From NCBI RefSeq assembly GCF_049739465.1, contig NZ_JBMHHY010000026.1:95771-159770 (forward strand): a stretch of 64,000 bases of DNA. Reading direction: 5' to 3'. The notes beneath the pieces are model-generated. The model did not search any database. It was not told the origin of the DNA and saw only the letters and a list, made by a program, of their open reading frames with translations. Source of the DNA: Embleya sp049739465. Its GTDB lineage: Bacteria > Actinomycetota > Actinomycetes > Streptomycetales > Streptomycetaceae. This document shows positions 32,640 through 43,386 of this stretch, one piece after another (within the stretch, counting starts at the first letter, position 1; the number at the start of each line of letters is the position of its first letter). The translations under genes and the position numbers were made by a program.

Positions 32640-33245
32640 CTACCGGCTCAGGATCAGGCTCATCGCCTCGGCCCGAGTGGCCGCGTTGAGCAGTTGACCG
32701 CGCACGGCCGAGGTGAGTGTGCGCGCACCCGGCTTGCGTATGCCGCGCATGGTCATGCACAGGTGCTCGCACTCGACCACCACGATCACCCCGCGCGGGC
32801 GCAGGATGTTCACCAGCGCGTCGGCGATCTGCGTGGTCAGCCGCTCCTGTACCTGCGGCCGCTTGGCGTAGACGTCGACCAGCCGGGCCAGTTTGGACAG
32901 CCCGGTGATCTGCCCGTCCTCCGAGGGGATGTAGCCGACGTGCGCCACCCCGTGGAAGGTGACCAGGTGGTGTTCGCAGGTGCTGTAGACCTCGATGTCC
33001 TTGACCAGGACCATCTCGTCGTGGCCGAGGTCGAAGGTCGTGGTGAGCACGTCCTCCGGCTCCTGGCGCAGGCCCGCGAAGATCTCCCGATACGACCTGG
33101 CCACCCGCGCCGGGGTGTCCTTGAGACCCTCGCGGTCGGGGTTCTCCCCGACCGCGAGCAACAACTCCCGAACCGCGCGCTCGGCGCGATCCTGGTCGAA
33201 CTCACCCACTGCGCGACCGTCGTAGGTGACCGGGTCGATCGTCAC
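32640..33245 (-). CDS. folE: GTP cyclohydrolase I
   Basis: 201 residues from the GTG at 33245, only 2 bp after the ftsH stop and preceded by GGAG 8 nt upstream. The zinc ligands are in STCEHHLVTFHG (Cys, His) and VECEHLCMTMRG (Cys), so the canonical metal-dependent type IA enzyme. Also seen are VAHVGYIPSEDGQITGLSKL and PGARTLTSAVRG. It opens GTP to dihydroneopterin triphosphate, the first folate step. Confidence 0.97.
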   Translation of the reverse strand: MTIDPVTYDGRAVGEFDQDRAERAVRELLLAVGENPDREGLKDTPARVARSYREIFAGLRQEPEDVLTTTFDLGHDEMVLVKDIEVYSTCEHHLVTFHGVAHVGYIPSEDGQITGLSKLARLVDVYAKRPQVQERLTTQIADALVNILRPRGVIVVVECEHLCMTMRGIRKPGARTLTSAVRGQLLNAATRAEAMSLILSR

Positions 33246-33247
33246 GT

Positions 33248-35302
<2,055 letters not shown>

Positions 35303-35608
35303 CGATGCGGGGCAGCAGACGCCCCGTCCCTCCTGCCGACTTTTGACCCGGACGCCTCATGGCCCCGGGTACGTTGCCTGTCCGGTATCGCCCGGCACGG
35401 TCGCCCGTGCTGATCGGATGTCACTGCGTTAGACGGTACACCGGGCGTCCGCACGCCAACGCGCCGCGCGTTCACTCGCGATCCGCGCCTTCGTGTGACG
35501 ACCCCCGACGCACCCTCCAACGAGGGGAAACGTTCCCCTTGTTCCCGGATGCCGTCACCGGATGTCGATCGGGCGAACCCGAAGGCGGAATCCGTGTGCC
35601 CGAGCGGG
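35303..35608. other. Intergenic region between hpt and ftsH
   Basis: About 300 bp with no convincing gene on either strand. It must contain the ftsH promoter or a read-through from hpt. I see no strong hairpin or long palindrome. Confidence 0.4.
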
Positions 35609-36175
35609 TCAGGTCGGCTTCGAACCACCGTATACGTGCTCGGCCAGTGTGCCGACGAACGGCAGATTGCGGTAGCGCTCGGCGTAGTCGAGGCCGTAGC
35701 CCACCACGAATTCGTTGGGGATGTCGAAGCCCACGTACTTGACCGGGATGTCCACCTTGGCCGCCTCCGGCTTGCGGAAGAACGCGCACACCTCGAGCGA
35801 GGCGGGACCGCGGGAGGTGAGGTTGGCGAGCATCCACGACAGGGTCAGACCCGAGTCGATGATGTCCTCGACGACCAGGACGTGCCGACCGGCGATGTCC
35901 GCGTCGAGGTCCTTGAGGATGCGCACCACGCCGGAGGACTTGGTGCCGGAGCCGTAGGACGACACCGCCATCCAGTCCATCTTGACCGGCGAGTGCACGG
36001 CCCGGGCGAGGTCGGCCATGACCATCACCGCGCCCTTGAGCACACCGACGAGGAGCAGGTCCTGACCTCGGTAGTCCTCGTCGATCCGCTCGGCCAGCTC
36101 GACGAGCTTCGCCTCGATCTCCTCCTGCGTGACGAGGACCCTTTCGAGGTCGGCGCCCATGTCCTTCTCGTCCAC
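35609..36175 (-). CDS. hpt: Hypoxanthine phosphoribosyltransferase
   Basis: 188 residues from the GTG at 36175, chosen because AAGG lies 6 nt upstream and the next residues (DEKDMGADLERVLVT) match the usual family start; an open frame continues to 36217 and an ATG at 36160 is also possible. The PRPP-binding loop is VLVVEDIIDSGLTLSW; other motifs are LLLVGVLKGAVMVMADLA, SSYGSGTKSSGVVRI and KYVGFDIPNEFVVGYGLDYA. It salvages hypoxanthine (and guanine) to nucleotides. It follows tilS with about 45 bp between stop and chosen start; the tilS-hpt-ftsH order is ancient and shared with Bacillus. Confidence 0.95.
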   Translation of the reverse strand: MDEKDMGADLERVLVTQEEIEAKLVELAERIDEDYRGQDLLLVGVLKGAVMVMADLARAVHSPVKMDWMAVSSYGSGTKSSGVVRILKDLDADIAGRHVLVVEDIIDSGLTLSWMLANLTSRGPASLEVCAFFRKPEAAKVDIPVKYVGFDIPNEFVVGYGLDYAERYRNLPFVGTLAEHVYGGSKPT

Positions 36176-36220
36176 CACATGCCTTACTACGAAGTTTTCG
36201 ACGAAGCCCGCACTCACCGG

Positions 36221-37201
36221 TCAGGTTTGCGCCGGCCGGTGAAAGAGAAGCCTGCCACACCGCCTGCGTATCTCGACGCCCCCGGGCAGGTGGATGGGTC
36301 CTTGGCCGTGCCAGGAGATGACCAGCCGATCCACCGCCTCCACATGGCGCGCGAACAACAGGCCGGAGGGGCTTCCCGCGCCGACCGCGGTGCGGCGCAA
36401 CACCCGGCGGCGGACCGCGGCGGGCAACTCGGCCAGGCCGGCCACCTCCAGCTCGCCCTCACCGTGGGTGACATCGGCCTGGGCCCGGTCGGCCCACTGG
36501 TCCAGCGCCTCGGCGTCGTCGCGAAACAGCCGCGCGGTCCGGGCGAGCGCCTCGGAGACCCCGGGGCCGAGCGCCTTCTCCAGGACCGGGAGCACCTCGT
36601 GCCGCACCCGCGCCCTGGTGTAGGCGGGGTCGGCGTTGTGCGGGTCCTCCCAGGGCAGCAGGTCCTGCGCGACGCAGGCCTGCCGGGTGATGTCGCGGCC
36701 CAGTTCCAGGAAGGGGCGCTGGTAGTGGCCGGTCAACGGCGGCATGCCGGCCAGCGAGCGGGCGCCGGAGCCGCGGGCGAGCCCGAGCAGCACGGTCTCG
36801 GCCTGGTCCTCGAGGGTGTGCCCGAGCAGCACCAGCGCGGCGCCGTGGGTGCCGGCGGCGGTGTCGAGCGCGGTGTATCGGGCCAGCCGGGCGGCGCCCT
36901 CGGGGCCGCCCCGGGTGCCGACCGTGACGCCGAGCGCGTCGACCGGCCCCAGGCCCAGGTCACGCAGCCGGGCGACCAGGTCCACGGCCCGCCGGGTGGA
37001 ACCCGCCTGGAGCCCGTGGTCGACGGTGATGGCGCCGGCCCGCAACCCCGCGCGCGGGGCCTCGAACGCGGTGGCGGCGGCGAGCGCCAACGAGTCCGCG
37101 CCACCACTGCACGCCACCAGGACGAGATCACCCGGTTGCAGCTCGCGCAGGGTCTTGCGGACGGCCAGCCTGGTGGCGGCCACGGCGGGATGGGGTCCCA
37201 C
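36221..37201 (-). CDS. tilS: tRNA(Ile)-lysidine synthetase
   Basis: 326 residues, the short actinobacterial form without the long C-terminal domain. The PP-loop ATP-pyrophosphatase motif is LVLVACSGGADSLALAA near residue 30, followed by ITVDHGLQAGS and LLGHTLEDQAETVLLGLARGSG. A C-terminal substrate-binding part begins near residue 230. It modifies C34 of the CAU-anticodon tRNA-Ile to lysidine. The GTG start at 37201 fits the family N-terminus. Upstream on the same strand is the DUF2342 protease-like gene. Confidence 0.95.
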   Translation of the reverse strand: MGPHPAVAATRLAVRKTLRELQPGDLVLVACSGGADSLALAAATAFEAPRAGLRAGAITVDHGLQAGSTRRAVDLVARLRDLGLGPVDALGVTVGTRGGPEGAARLARYTALDTAAGTHGAALVLLGHTLEDQAETVLLGLARGSGARSLAGMPPLTGHYQRPFLELGRDITRQACVAQDLLPWEDPHNADPAYTRARVRHEVLPVLEKALGPGVSEALARTARLFRDDAEALDQWADRAQADVTHGEGELEVAGLAELPAAVRRRVLRRTAVGAGSPSGLLFARHVEAVDRLVISWHGQGPIHLPGGVEIRRRCGRLLFHRPAQT

Positions 37202-37450
37202 GGCTCGACGACACCTCCTTGCACGTCCGGTTCGGCCGGTTCGCGGAGGTCGCGGCCTCCGCGAGATATGCCGAAGAGATTTGGTTTGCCCACGCTACGT
37301 CACCCGAAGCGCCCCGGGCCGCAGACACCACCGGATGTCGCCCGGATGGGGACGCGGGCGCGATCCGGACCGCCCGGACCGGAACCGGGGGCGCGGCGTC
37401 GACGAGCGGTCGGCCGGCGCGCTCCCCGGTGGTCCGGGTCGCCCGGCGGT

Positions 37451-38608
37451 TCACTTGGGGTCGGTGGGGCCCGTCGGCGGGGTGGCGCCGGCGGTGCCGG
37501 CCCGGCCGTGCACGCGGTCCACCCAGCTGCCCGGGTCGGCCACCTCGGCCTTGGTGGGCAGCGTGTTCGGCGAGGTCCACACCCGGTTGAAGCCGTCCAT
37601 GCCGACCCGGCCGACCACCTCGCGGACGAAGCGCTCGCCGTCGCGATACTGGCGCAGCTTCGCGTCCATCCCCAGCAGCTTGCGCAGCGCCTGGTCGAGC
37701 CGCCCGGTGCCCTGCGCGCGGCGCTCGGCGAACTTCTCCCTGATCTCGGTCACGGTGGGGATGACCTGCGGTCCCACCCCGTCCATCACGAAGTCGGCGT
37801 GCCCCTCCAGGAGCGACATCACCGCGGTGATCCGGCCCAGGATCTCGCGCTGTTCGGGGGTCTGCACGAGTTCGACCAGCGAGCCGCCCTCGCTCTCCGC
37901 CTCGGCGCCGCCCCGCCGCGCGTGGGCGAACGTGGAGACCGCCTCGCGCAGCCGGCCGAGCACCGCCGAGGGGTCGACCTCGGTCTCCCCGAGGAAGCCG
38001 TGGATCTCCTGTTCGAGGTGGTCGCGCAACCACGGTACGGCGGTGAACTGGGTCCGGTGGGTCTCCTCGTGCAGGCACACCCACAGCCGGAAGTCGTGTG
38101 GATCCACGCCCAGTTCGCGCTCGACCTGGACGATGTTCGGGGCCACCAGGAGCAGTCGGCCCGGACCGCGACCGCTCGCCCCCGGGGTCTGCGGGGCGAA
38201 TGTCTCGTATTGGCCGAGCACGCGCGAGGACAGGAACGCGAGCAGCGTGCCCAGCTCGATCCCGGTCACCTTGCCGCCCACGGTGCCAAGGGCCGCGCCG
38301 CCCGGCAGCGTCTCGCGGCGCTGTTCCACCTTGTCCAGGAGCGGGCGCAGCACGTGCCGGAAGCCCTGCACGTTGGCGCGGGCCCAGCCGGGTCGGTCCA
38401 CCACCAGGACCGGGGTGTCGTTGTCGCCGGAGTCGAGTCCCGTGAAGGCCCGTACGTGTCCCTCGGACGTCTTGGCGTGCTCGCGCAACTCCGCCACCAC
38501 GGCCCGTGCCTCGTCCCGTCCGACGTCGGGTCCCGGCCGCACGAGCCGGTTCACCGTCGCCACGGCCAGGTCCCAATCGATCATGTCCGCACCGTTGCCG
38601 CTCGTCAT
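37451..38608 (-). CDS. DUF2342-family zinc-dependent metallopeptidase-like protein
   Basis: 385 residues from the ATG at 38608; the open frame extends far upstream through sequence antisense to dacB, which is not coding. The zinc motif is HEETH at 180-184 in FRLWVCLHEETHRTQF, with a further acidic LLEGHADFVMDGVG as possible third ligand region. The opening WDLAVATVNRLVRPGPDV and VVAELREHAKTSEGHVRAFT match the actinobacterial family sometimes labelled coenzyme F420 biosynthesis-associated, a label without direct proof. It lies between dacB and tilS in a conserved actinobacterial order. Substrate unknown. Confidence 0.88.
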   Translation of the reverse strand: MTSGNGADMIDWDLAVATVNRLVRPGPDVGRDEARAVVAELREHAKTSEGHVRAFTGLDSGDNDTPVLVVDRPGWARANVQGFRHVLRPLLDKVEQRRETLPGGAALGTVGGKVTGIELGTLLAFLSSRVLGQYETFAPQTPGASGRGPGRLLLVAPNIVQVERELGVDPHDFRLWVCLHEETHRTQFTAVPWLRDHLEQEIHGFLGETEVDPSAVLGRLREAVSTFAHARRGGAEAESEGGSLVELVQTPEQREILGRITAVMSLLEGHADFVMDGVGPQVIPTVTEIREKFAERRAQGTGRLDQALRKLLGMDAKLRQYRDGERFVREVVGRVGMDGFNRVWTSPNTLPTKAEVADPGSWVDRVHGRAGTAGATPPTGPTDPK

Positions 38609-38733
38609 ACGGCCACGGTACGTGCTCGGCGCGGCCTCGAAAGAGGAACCGGGGTCCGCGACTTCCGCGGGTTCGGGTTTTGCCGGACCCGGGAGCGGCG
38701 CCGAGCCGGGCCGGCGACCGGGCGGGCGCGGAC

Positions 38734-40143
38734 TCAGCCGGCGGTACCGCAGCCGCAGTCGGCCAGCGCCGCGGCCATCCGGTCGATCGCCGCGCGGGCC
38801 GGGTCCGGGTCGCCGCCGAACCGATCCGCCAGGATCGCGAAGGCGAGCAGTCGACCGTCCCGATCGCGCACCAGTCCGGACAGGGTGCTCACCCCGGTCA
38901 GCGAGCCGGTCTTGGCCCGCACCACGCCGGCCGCGTCGGCGGCGCCGCTGCTCGGCCCGTACCGCTCGCTCAGCGTGCCGGTGAAGCCCGCGATCGGCAG
39001 CCCGGTCAGCGCCCGGCGCAGTTCGGGGTGCGCCGGCGAGGCGGCGGCGGACAGGGTCTGCACGAGGGTCTGTGGGGTGAGCCGATCGTCCTTGTCCAGG
39101 CCGCTGCCGTCCTTGAGGTTGGACGCGCCGTAGCCGATGCCCAGGCCCTCCAGGACCTGTCGGGCGGCGGTGGTGCCGCCCTGGAAGCTCGCCGGCTGCC
39201 CCTTGGCGACGGCCACCTGACGCAGCAGCGCCTCGGCCAGGTCGTTGTCGCTGACCGTGAGCATCTGCTCGACCAGCGCGGCCAGCGGCGGGGACTGTAC
39301 GGAGGCCAGTTCGGGCGCGCCGCCGGCCGGCGCGGTGCCCGCGGCGGGGGCGCCGTCGACGGTGACGCCGGCGGTCTTGAGCATGGCCGCGAACTTCTTC
39401 GCCGCGTCGGCGCCCGGGGACTGCACCCGGGTGCTCTCCTTGCCGACGATCGTCGGGTCCACCCGGCCCTCGTCGACCATCAGCGACACCACCGGGGCGA
39501 TGTTCTCGTTGACGCCGATCGCGTGCATCGCCGGGCCGGTGTACAGCGCGGTGTCGTATTGCAGCTTCACCTGCGTGGTGCCGGTCGCCTTGAGCGCGGT
39601 CGCGGTCGCGGCGGCCAGATCGGACAGCTTGGCGGGCTGGAAGCCGGCGCCGTACTGCTTGCCGTCGAGCGCGGTCAACGTCGGATCGCCGCCGCCGACC
39701 AGCACGATCGTGCCCGGGGTGGAGCCGGGCACCACCCGGGTGGCGATCCGGTGGTCGGGGCCGGGCGCGGTGAGCGCGGCCACCGCCGTGGTGATCTTGG
39801 TGGTGGACGCGGGGGTGGCCGGGCGGTCCTGGTTGGCGCCGTAGAGCGGGCGCCCGGTCAGCGCGTCGACCACGGCCACCGCGGGCGGCGCACCGAGCGC
39901 GGCGTTCCTGCCCAGCGGTTCGAGCGCGGCCCGGATGCCCGCCTCGGTCGGGGTCGCCCCGGCGGGATCCCCCGACACCGGCGCGAGCACCGGTGCGGCG
40001 GTGTTCGCGCTCTGCCTGCCGTGCTCGTCGGCCCGGGCGGCGAGCGGCTCGCCCTTCCAGGACCCGTGGGCGAGGGTCGCGAGTGCCGCCAGCAGCACCG
40101 CCGCGAGCGCCGCGGCGATCGCTTTGCTCCTCATGCCGGCCAC
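38734..40143 (-). CDS. dacB: D-alanyl-D-alanine carboxypeptidase/endopeptidase (PBP4 family)
   Basis: 469 residues. The N-terminal helix (about 6-25) is a signal peptide or anchor. Penicillin-binding motifs are STTK at 113-116, SDN in MLTVSDNDLAEALLR, and KTG in VVRAKTGSLTGVSTLSG, the complete S13 set, with the long insertion between the first two motifs that is typical of PBP4. It trims peptidoglycan stem peptides or cross-links outside the membrane. The GTG start at 40143 has GAAGGGG upstream; the ATG three codons later is an alternative. It begins the long minus-strand array and diverges from ppa. Confidence 0.93.
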   Translation of the reverse strand: MAGMRSKAIAAALAAVLLAALATLAHGSWKGEPLAARADEHGRQSANTAAPVLAPVSGDPAGATPTEAGIRAALEPLGRNAALGAPPAVAVVDALTGRPLYGANQDRPATPASTTKITTAVAALTAPGPDHRIATRVVPGSTPGTIVLVGGGDPTLTALDGKQYGAGFQPAKLSDLAAATATALKATGTTQVKLQYDTALYTGPAMHAIGVNENIAPVVSLMVDEGRVDPTIVGKESTRVQSPGADAAKKFAAMLKTAGVTVDGAPAAGTAPAGGAPELASVQSPPLAALVEQMLTVSDNDLAEALLRQVAVAKGQPASFQGGTTAARQVLEGLGIGYGASNLKDGSGLDKDDRLTPQTLVQTLSAAASPAHPELRRALTGLPIAGFTGTLSERYGPSSGAADAAGVVRAKTGSLTGVSTLSGLVRDRDGRLLAFAILADRFGGDPDPARAAIDRMAAALADCGCGTAG

Positions 40144-40293
40144 GCGAGACCATCCCCTTCCGCCGGACCACCGGCCATGCGAGACACTGAGACCAGATCA
40201 GGTTCTGTCCGGGACCTGTGCCGGGTTCGGCCTCGCGGACAGAACGACCCTAACGGTCCCGGCAACGGTCCCGGCGCAGCACATGGAGGAGCC

Positions 40294-40785
40294 TTGGAGT
40301 TCGACGTCACCATCGAGATCCCCCGGGGATCGCGCAACAAGTACGAGGTGGACCACGAGACGGGTCGCATCCGGCTGGACCGGATGTTGTTCACCTCGAC
40401 GCGCTACCCGGCGGACTACGGCTTCATCGAGGACACCCTCGGTGAGGACGGTGACCCGCTGGACGCGCTGGTGTTGCTCGACGAGCCGACCTTCCCGGGT
40501 GTCCAGGTCCGCTGCCGCGCGATCGGCATGTTCCGCATGACGGACGAGGCGGGCGGCGACGACAAGGTCCTGTGCGTGCCGGCGACGGACCCGCGCGTGG
40601 AGCACCTGCGTGACATCCACCACGTCTCGGAGTTCGACCGGCTGGAGATCCAGCACTTCTTCGAGGTCTACAAGGACCTGGAGCCGGGCAAGTCGGTCGA
40701 GGGTGCCAACTGGGTCGGCCGCGACGAGGCCGAGGCCGAGGTCGAGGCCTCGCGCAAGCGGCTCACCGAACAGGGTCACCACTGA
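40294..40785 (+). CDS. ppa: Inorganic pyrophosphatase
   Basis: 163 residues. It starts at a TTG (40294) with an ideal GGAGGA 3 nt upstream; the next residues EFDVTIEIPRGSRNKYEVDH are the exact family start, so no other codon fits. The metal-binding aspartates are in YGFIEDTLGEDGDPLDALVL, and KVLCVPATDPR follows. It hydrolyses pyrophosphate from biosynthesis in the cytoplasm. A TTG start after a perfect ribosome binding site may temper a very strong site. A 25-bp perfect hairpin follows the gene. Confidence 0.97.
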   Translation: MEFDVTIEIPRGSRNKYEVDHETGRIRLDRMLFTSTRYPADYGFIEDTLGEDGDPLDALVLLDEPTFPGVQVRCRAIGMFRMTDEAGGDDKVLCVPATDPRVEHLRDIHHVSEFDRLEIQHFFEVYKDLEPGKSVEGANWVGRDEAEAEVEASRKRLTEQGHH

Positions 40786-40809
40786 CCCGGTAGCGCGCCG
40801 CGCACACCC

Positions 40810-40864
40810 GAACGCCGATCGGCGGCGGACACCCGAGCGGGGTGTCCGCCGCCGATCGGCGTTC
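40810..40864. terminator. Very strong bidirectional hairpin between ppa and the NlpC/P60 gene
   Basis: Perfect 25-bp stem (40810-40834 pairing with 40840-40864; outer end GAACGCCGATCGGCGG) and a 5-nt loop GAGCG, 25 bp after the ppa stop and 22 bp beyond the stop of the convergent gene. No T-tract. Confidence 0.85.
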
Positions 40865-40886
40865 GCCGTCCGTGGCCCGGCGTCGG

Positions 40887-42227
40887 TCAGGACGGGCGGG
40901 CGTAGAAGTCCGGGGTGCCCATGTAGAACATGTTGCTGATCTTGATCACCTCGCCGGTGCGCGGCGCGTGGATCATCCGGCCCTCGCCCAGGTACATCGC
41001 CACGTGGTGGATGTCGGCGGCGCTTCGGGACTCGGTCCAGAAGATCAGGTCGCCGGGGCGCAGGTTCCGGTAGGACACCGGGGTGCTCTCGACGTATTGC
41101 GTGGCGGCGAAGTGGGTCAGTTCGACCCCGGCCTGTCGCCAGGACTGCATGACCAGGCCCGAGCAGTCGTAGCCGTGGGGGCCCTCACCGCCCCAGAGGT
41201 AGGGCTTGCCGAGTTGGGCCTTGGCGTAGGCGATCGCGGCGGACGCGCCGGCGCCCTTGGTCGCGGCGCGGTTGTCCGGCCGGTCGGGGCGGCTCGCGGC
41301 CACCGGTGCGGTGCCCTTCGCGGGCCGGGCCGGGTCGGCGGGCCGGTTCGCCGCCGCCTGGCCCGCCGTGCGGGCCGCCTCGGCCTGCCGCTCGGCCTCC
41401 CGGCGGGCCTGGTCGCGGGCCGCCTCGGCCTCGGCCCGGGCTCGGGCCGCCTCCTCGGCGCGGCGCCGCGCCTCGGCGGCGAGTCCCTCCCGGCGCTGCG
41501 TCTCCAGCGCGACCGAGGTCTGCTTGAGCGCGGCCAGTTCGGTCAGCAGCGCGGTGCGGCGGGCGGTGATCTCGCCGACCCGGCGTTGCTGCGCGGCGAG
41601 TTCGGCCTCGACCCGGTCCTTGGCCGCGCGCACCGCCTCGGCGGCGCGGGCCGCGGCGTCCGCGGTGTGTTCGGCGTCGGTCCTGGCCGTCGCGGCGTCG
41701 CGGACCGCGGTGGTGCAGCGGCGCAGCGTGTCGTCGCCGTCCCGGGCGATCCGGCGCAGGCTCTCCATCCGGGCGACCAGGTCGCCGGGCGAGTCGGCGC
41801 CCAGGACCGCCCGGAAGACGCCGAGTCCGGCGCCGCCGCCCATCCGGTAGGTGTGCGCGGCCAGCCGGCCGAGTTCGTCCCGGGCGCGGGTCAGTTGCGC
41901 GTCGGCGGTGCGCAGGCGGGCGTCGGCCGCCACGGCCCGGTCCCGGGCTCGCCCGCTGAGCACGACCGCGCCGTCGTACGCCTCGACCGCGGCCCCGGCG
42001 CGGATGTCGAGCCGGGCCGAATCGTTTGCTTCGCGGTCCAGTTCGGCCTCGATCCGGCCGACGTCGGCGACCTTGCCGGTGACCGCTTCCCGGGCCCGGC
42101 GCACCTGGTCGGCGCCGGGGTACGCGGACCCGCCGGGGTCGTCGGCGAGGGCTCCGGGGGTGAGGGTGAGGACGATCGCTGCGGCGAGTCCGGCCGGGAC
42201 TGTGCCGCGGATGAACGGTCGAGGCAT
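40887..42227 (-). CDS. NlpC/P60-family cell-wall endopeptidase with N-terminal coiled coil
   Basis: 446 residues from the ATG at 42227, with GGAGGGAG upstream. A signal peptide (IRGTVPAGLAAAIVLTLTPGALA) is followed by a long coiled coil (about residues 35-285, Ala/Arg/Glu heptads) and a C-terminal NlpC/P60 domain. The catalytic Cys is in GYDCSGLVMQSW, His in DIHHVAMYLGEG, and a further His in MIHAPRTG. The layout matches RipA/Cgl-type D,L-endopeptidases that cut stem peptides during division and growth; the coiled coil probably keeps it inactive until a partner binds. I checked the 190-nt leader for a c-di-AMP riboswitch and did not find its conserved core. Confidence 0.92.
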   Translation of the reverse strand: MPRPFIRGTVPAGLAAAIVLTLTPGALADDPGGSAYPGADQVRRAREAVTGKVADVGRIEAELDREANDSARLDIRAGAAVEAYDGAVVLSGRARDRAVAADARLRTADAQLTRARDELGRLAAHTYRMGGGAGLGVFRAVLGADSPGDLVARMESLRRIARDGDDTLRRCTTAVRDAATARTDAEHTADAAARAAEAVRAAKDRVEAELAAQQRRVGEITARRTALLTELAALKQTSVALETQRREGLAAEARRRAEEAARARAEAEAARDQARREAERQAEAARTAGQAAANRPADPARPAKGTAPVAASRPDRPDNRAATKGAGASAAIAYAKAQLGKPYLWGGEGPHGYDCSGLVMQSWRQAGVELTHFAATQYVESTPVSYRNLRPGDLIFWTESRSAADIHHVAMYLGEGRMIHAPRTGEVIKISNMFYMGTPDFYARPS

Positions 42228-42403
42228 GCGGTCTCCCTCCAAGCGGCGGGCACCGAGGGGAACCGGATATTCCGATTCCGGGCAGGTCTCCTCACGCTAA
42301 CGATCCGCGATCACAGCTGCACCATAAGCAACATATTTCCCGCTAATGGGCTTATTTCACGGGAGATGACTCGAACATCCGTCCGGCACACCGGTCCCAT
42401 GGG

Positions 42404-43345
42404 TCACCCGGCCGCCGGCTGGTGTTCCAGCGCCCAGGCGCACACCGTCCCGGATTCCGCGTCGGCGGTCAGCCAGGTGCCGTCGGCACGCACCACGAGC
42501 CATTCGCGCGGCGCGTCCTCGGGATAGTCGATCTCCGCGACGGCGCGCAGGTCCGGCACCGAGAACAACACGTGCCGCTCGCCGGAGGAGGCCGCGAGCA
42601 CCAGGTCGCGGCGCAGGAAGCCGGCGTAGATGTCGAACACCTCGTCCGGGTCCGGAAAGACCTGCTCGCCCGGCCGCGCCGCTATCACCGCGCCGTCGGG
42701 AAAGCGCACCAGCGCCAACGGGCCGGCCTCGATCGGCGTGGTCAGCATGATCCGACCGGAGCCGTGGATGTCGGTCAACACCCGGCTCTCCCCCGGCGGC
42801 ACCTCGACGGCCGACTCCGGGGCGTGCGCGCCGAGTACGAAGATCCGGTACGCGTCGTCCGCGTGCGACGCGGCCAGTCCCACGTGCACCCCGTCGGGGT
42901 GTGGCAACAACTCGGAGCCGACGGTGGCCGGTTCGAGCGGCCAGGAGGCCTGCGCGCGGCCGTCCGCGCCGTCGAGCAGGACACACCGGTCCCCCTCGGC
43001 GGTGCGCGTCATCGCCCAGATCCCGGCGGCGGTCACCGCGGCCGACCCGGCCTCCTCGGACTCCCACGGCACATGCGGGTGCGACCACACCTCGGTGCCC
43101 GCCGCCGCGTCGAGCAGGACCACCCGGTCGGGCGCCGAGGCGACGAAGTGGCCGAGGTCGGGGGTGACCGAGTGGCCGCCCTTCCAGTCCCCGGGCAGTC
43201 GCATCTCGCGCACGGTGGTCAGCGAATCGTCGAGCACGACGAGCGAACCGTCCACGCCGTGTGCCAGCCAGGCCGCCGCACCGGGGATGCGGTCGAGACT
43301 CCACAGGGACGGCAGGGTTGCCCGGGCCAGAAGTTGAGCGCGCAT
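42404..43345 (-). CDS. Beta-propeller (WD40/PQQ-like) protein of unknown function
   Basis: 313 residues, cytoplasmic, with repeated blade-like segments ending in WSL, WSH, WPL and WAL patterns: DGSLVVLDDSLTTVREMRLP, DRVVLLDAAAGTEVWSHPHV, DRCVLLDGADGRAQASWPLE and DAESGTVCAWALEH. That suggests a propeller of five or more blades, with no enzyme motif. There is no clear ribosome binding site before the ATG at 43345. Codon use matches its neighbours. It may be an interaction scaffold. It follows the DedA gene with a 41-bp gap on the same strand. Confidence 0.7.
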   Translation of the reverse strand: MRAQLLARATLPSLWSLDRIPGAAAWLAHGVDGSLVVLDDSLTTVREMRLPGDWKGGHSVTPDLGHFVASAPDRVVLLDAAAGTEVWSHPHVPWESEEAGSAAVTAAGIWAMTRTAEGDRCVLLDGADGRAQASWPLEPATVGSELLPHPDGVHVGLAASHADDAYRIFVLGAHAPESAVEVPPGESRVLTDIHGSGRIMLTTPIEAGPLALVRFPDGAVIAARPGEQVFPDPDEVFDIYAGFLRRDLVLAASSGERHVLFSVPDLRAVAEIDYPEDAPREWLVVRADGTWLTADAESGTVCAWALEHQPAAG

Positions 43346-43386
43346 GGCGTGCACTCTATTGGCGCCCGGGCGCCGACCCCTACGGC

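Noticed and set aside
37451..40171. A 906-codon minus-strand frame
   Set aside because: Only its last 385 codons are a real gene (DUF2342); the rest overlaps dacB in another frame and is Arg/Gly-rich shadow sequence.
42228..42420. Leader of the NlpC/P60 gene as a c-di-AMP (ydaO) riboswitch
   Set aside because: Such riboswitches often precede wall hydrolase genes in actinomycetes, but the conserved core helices and motifs are not present here.
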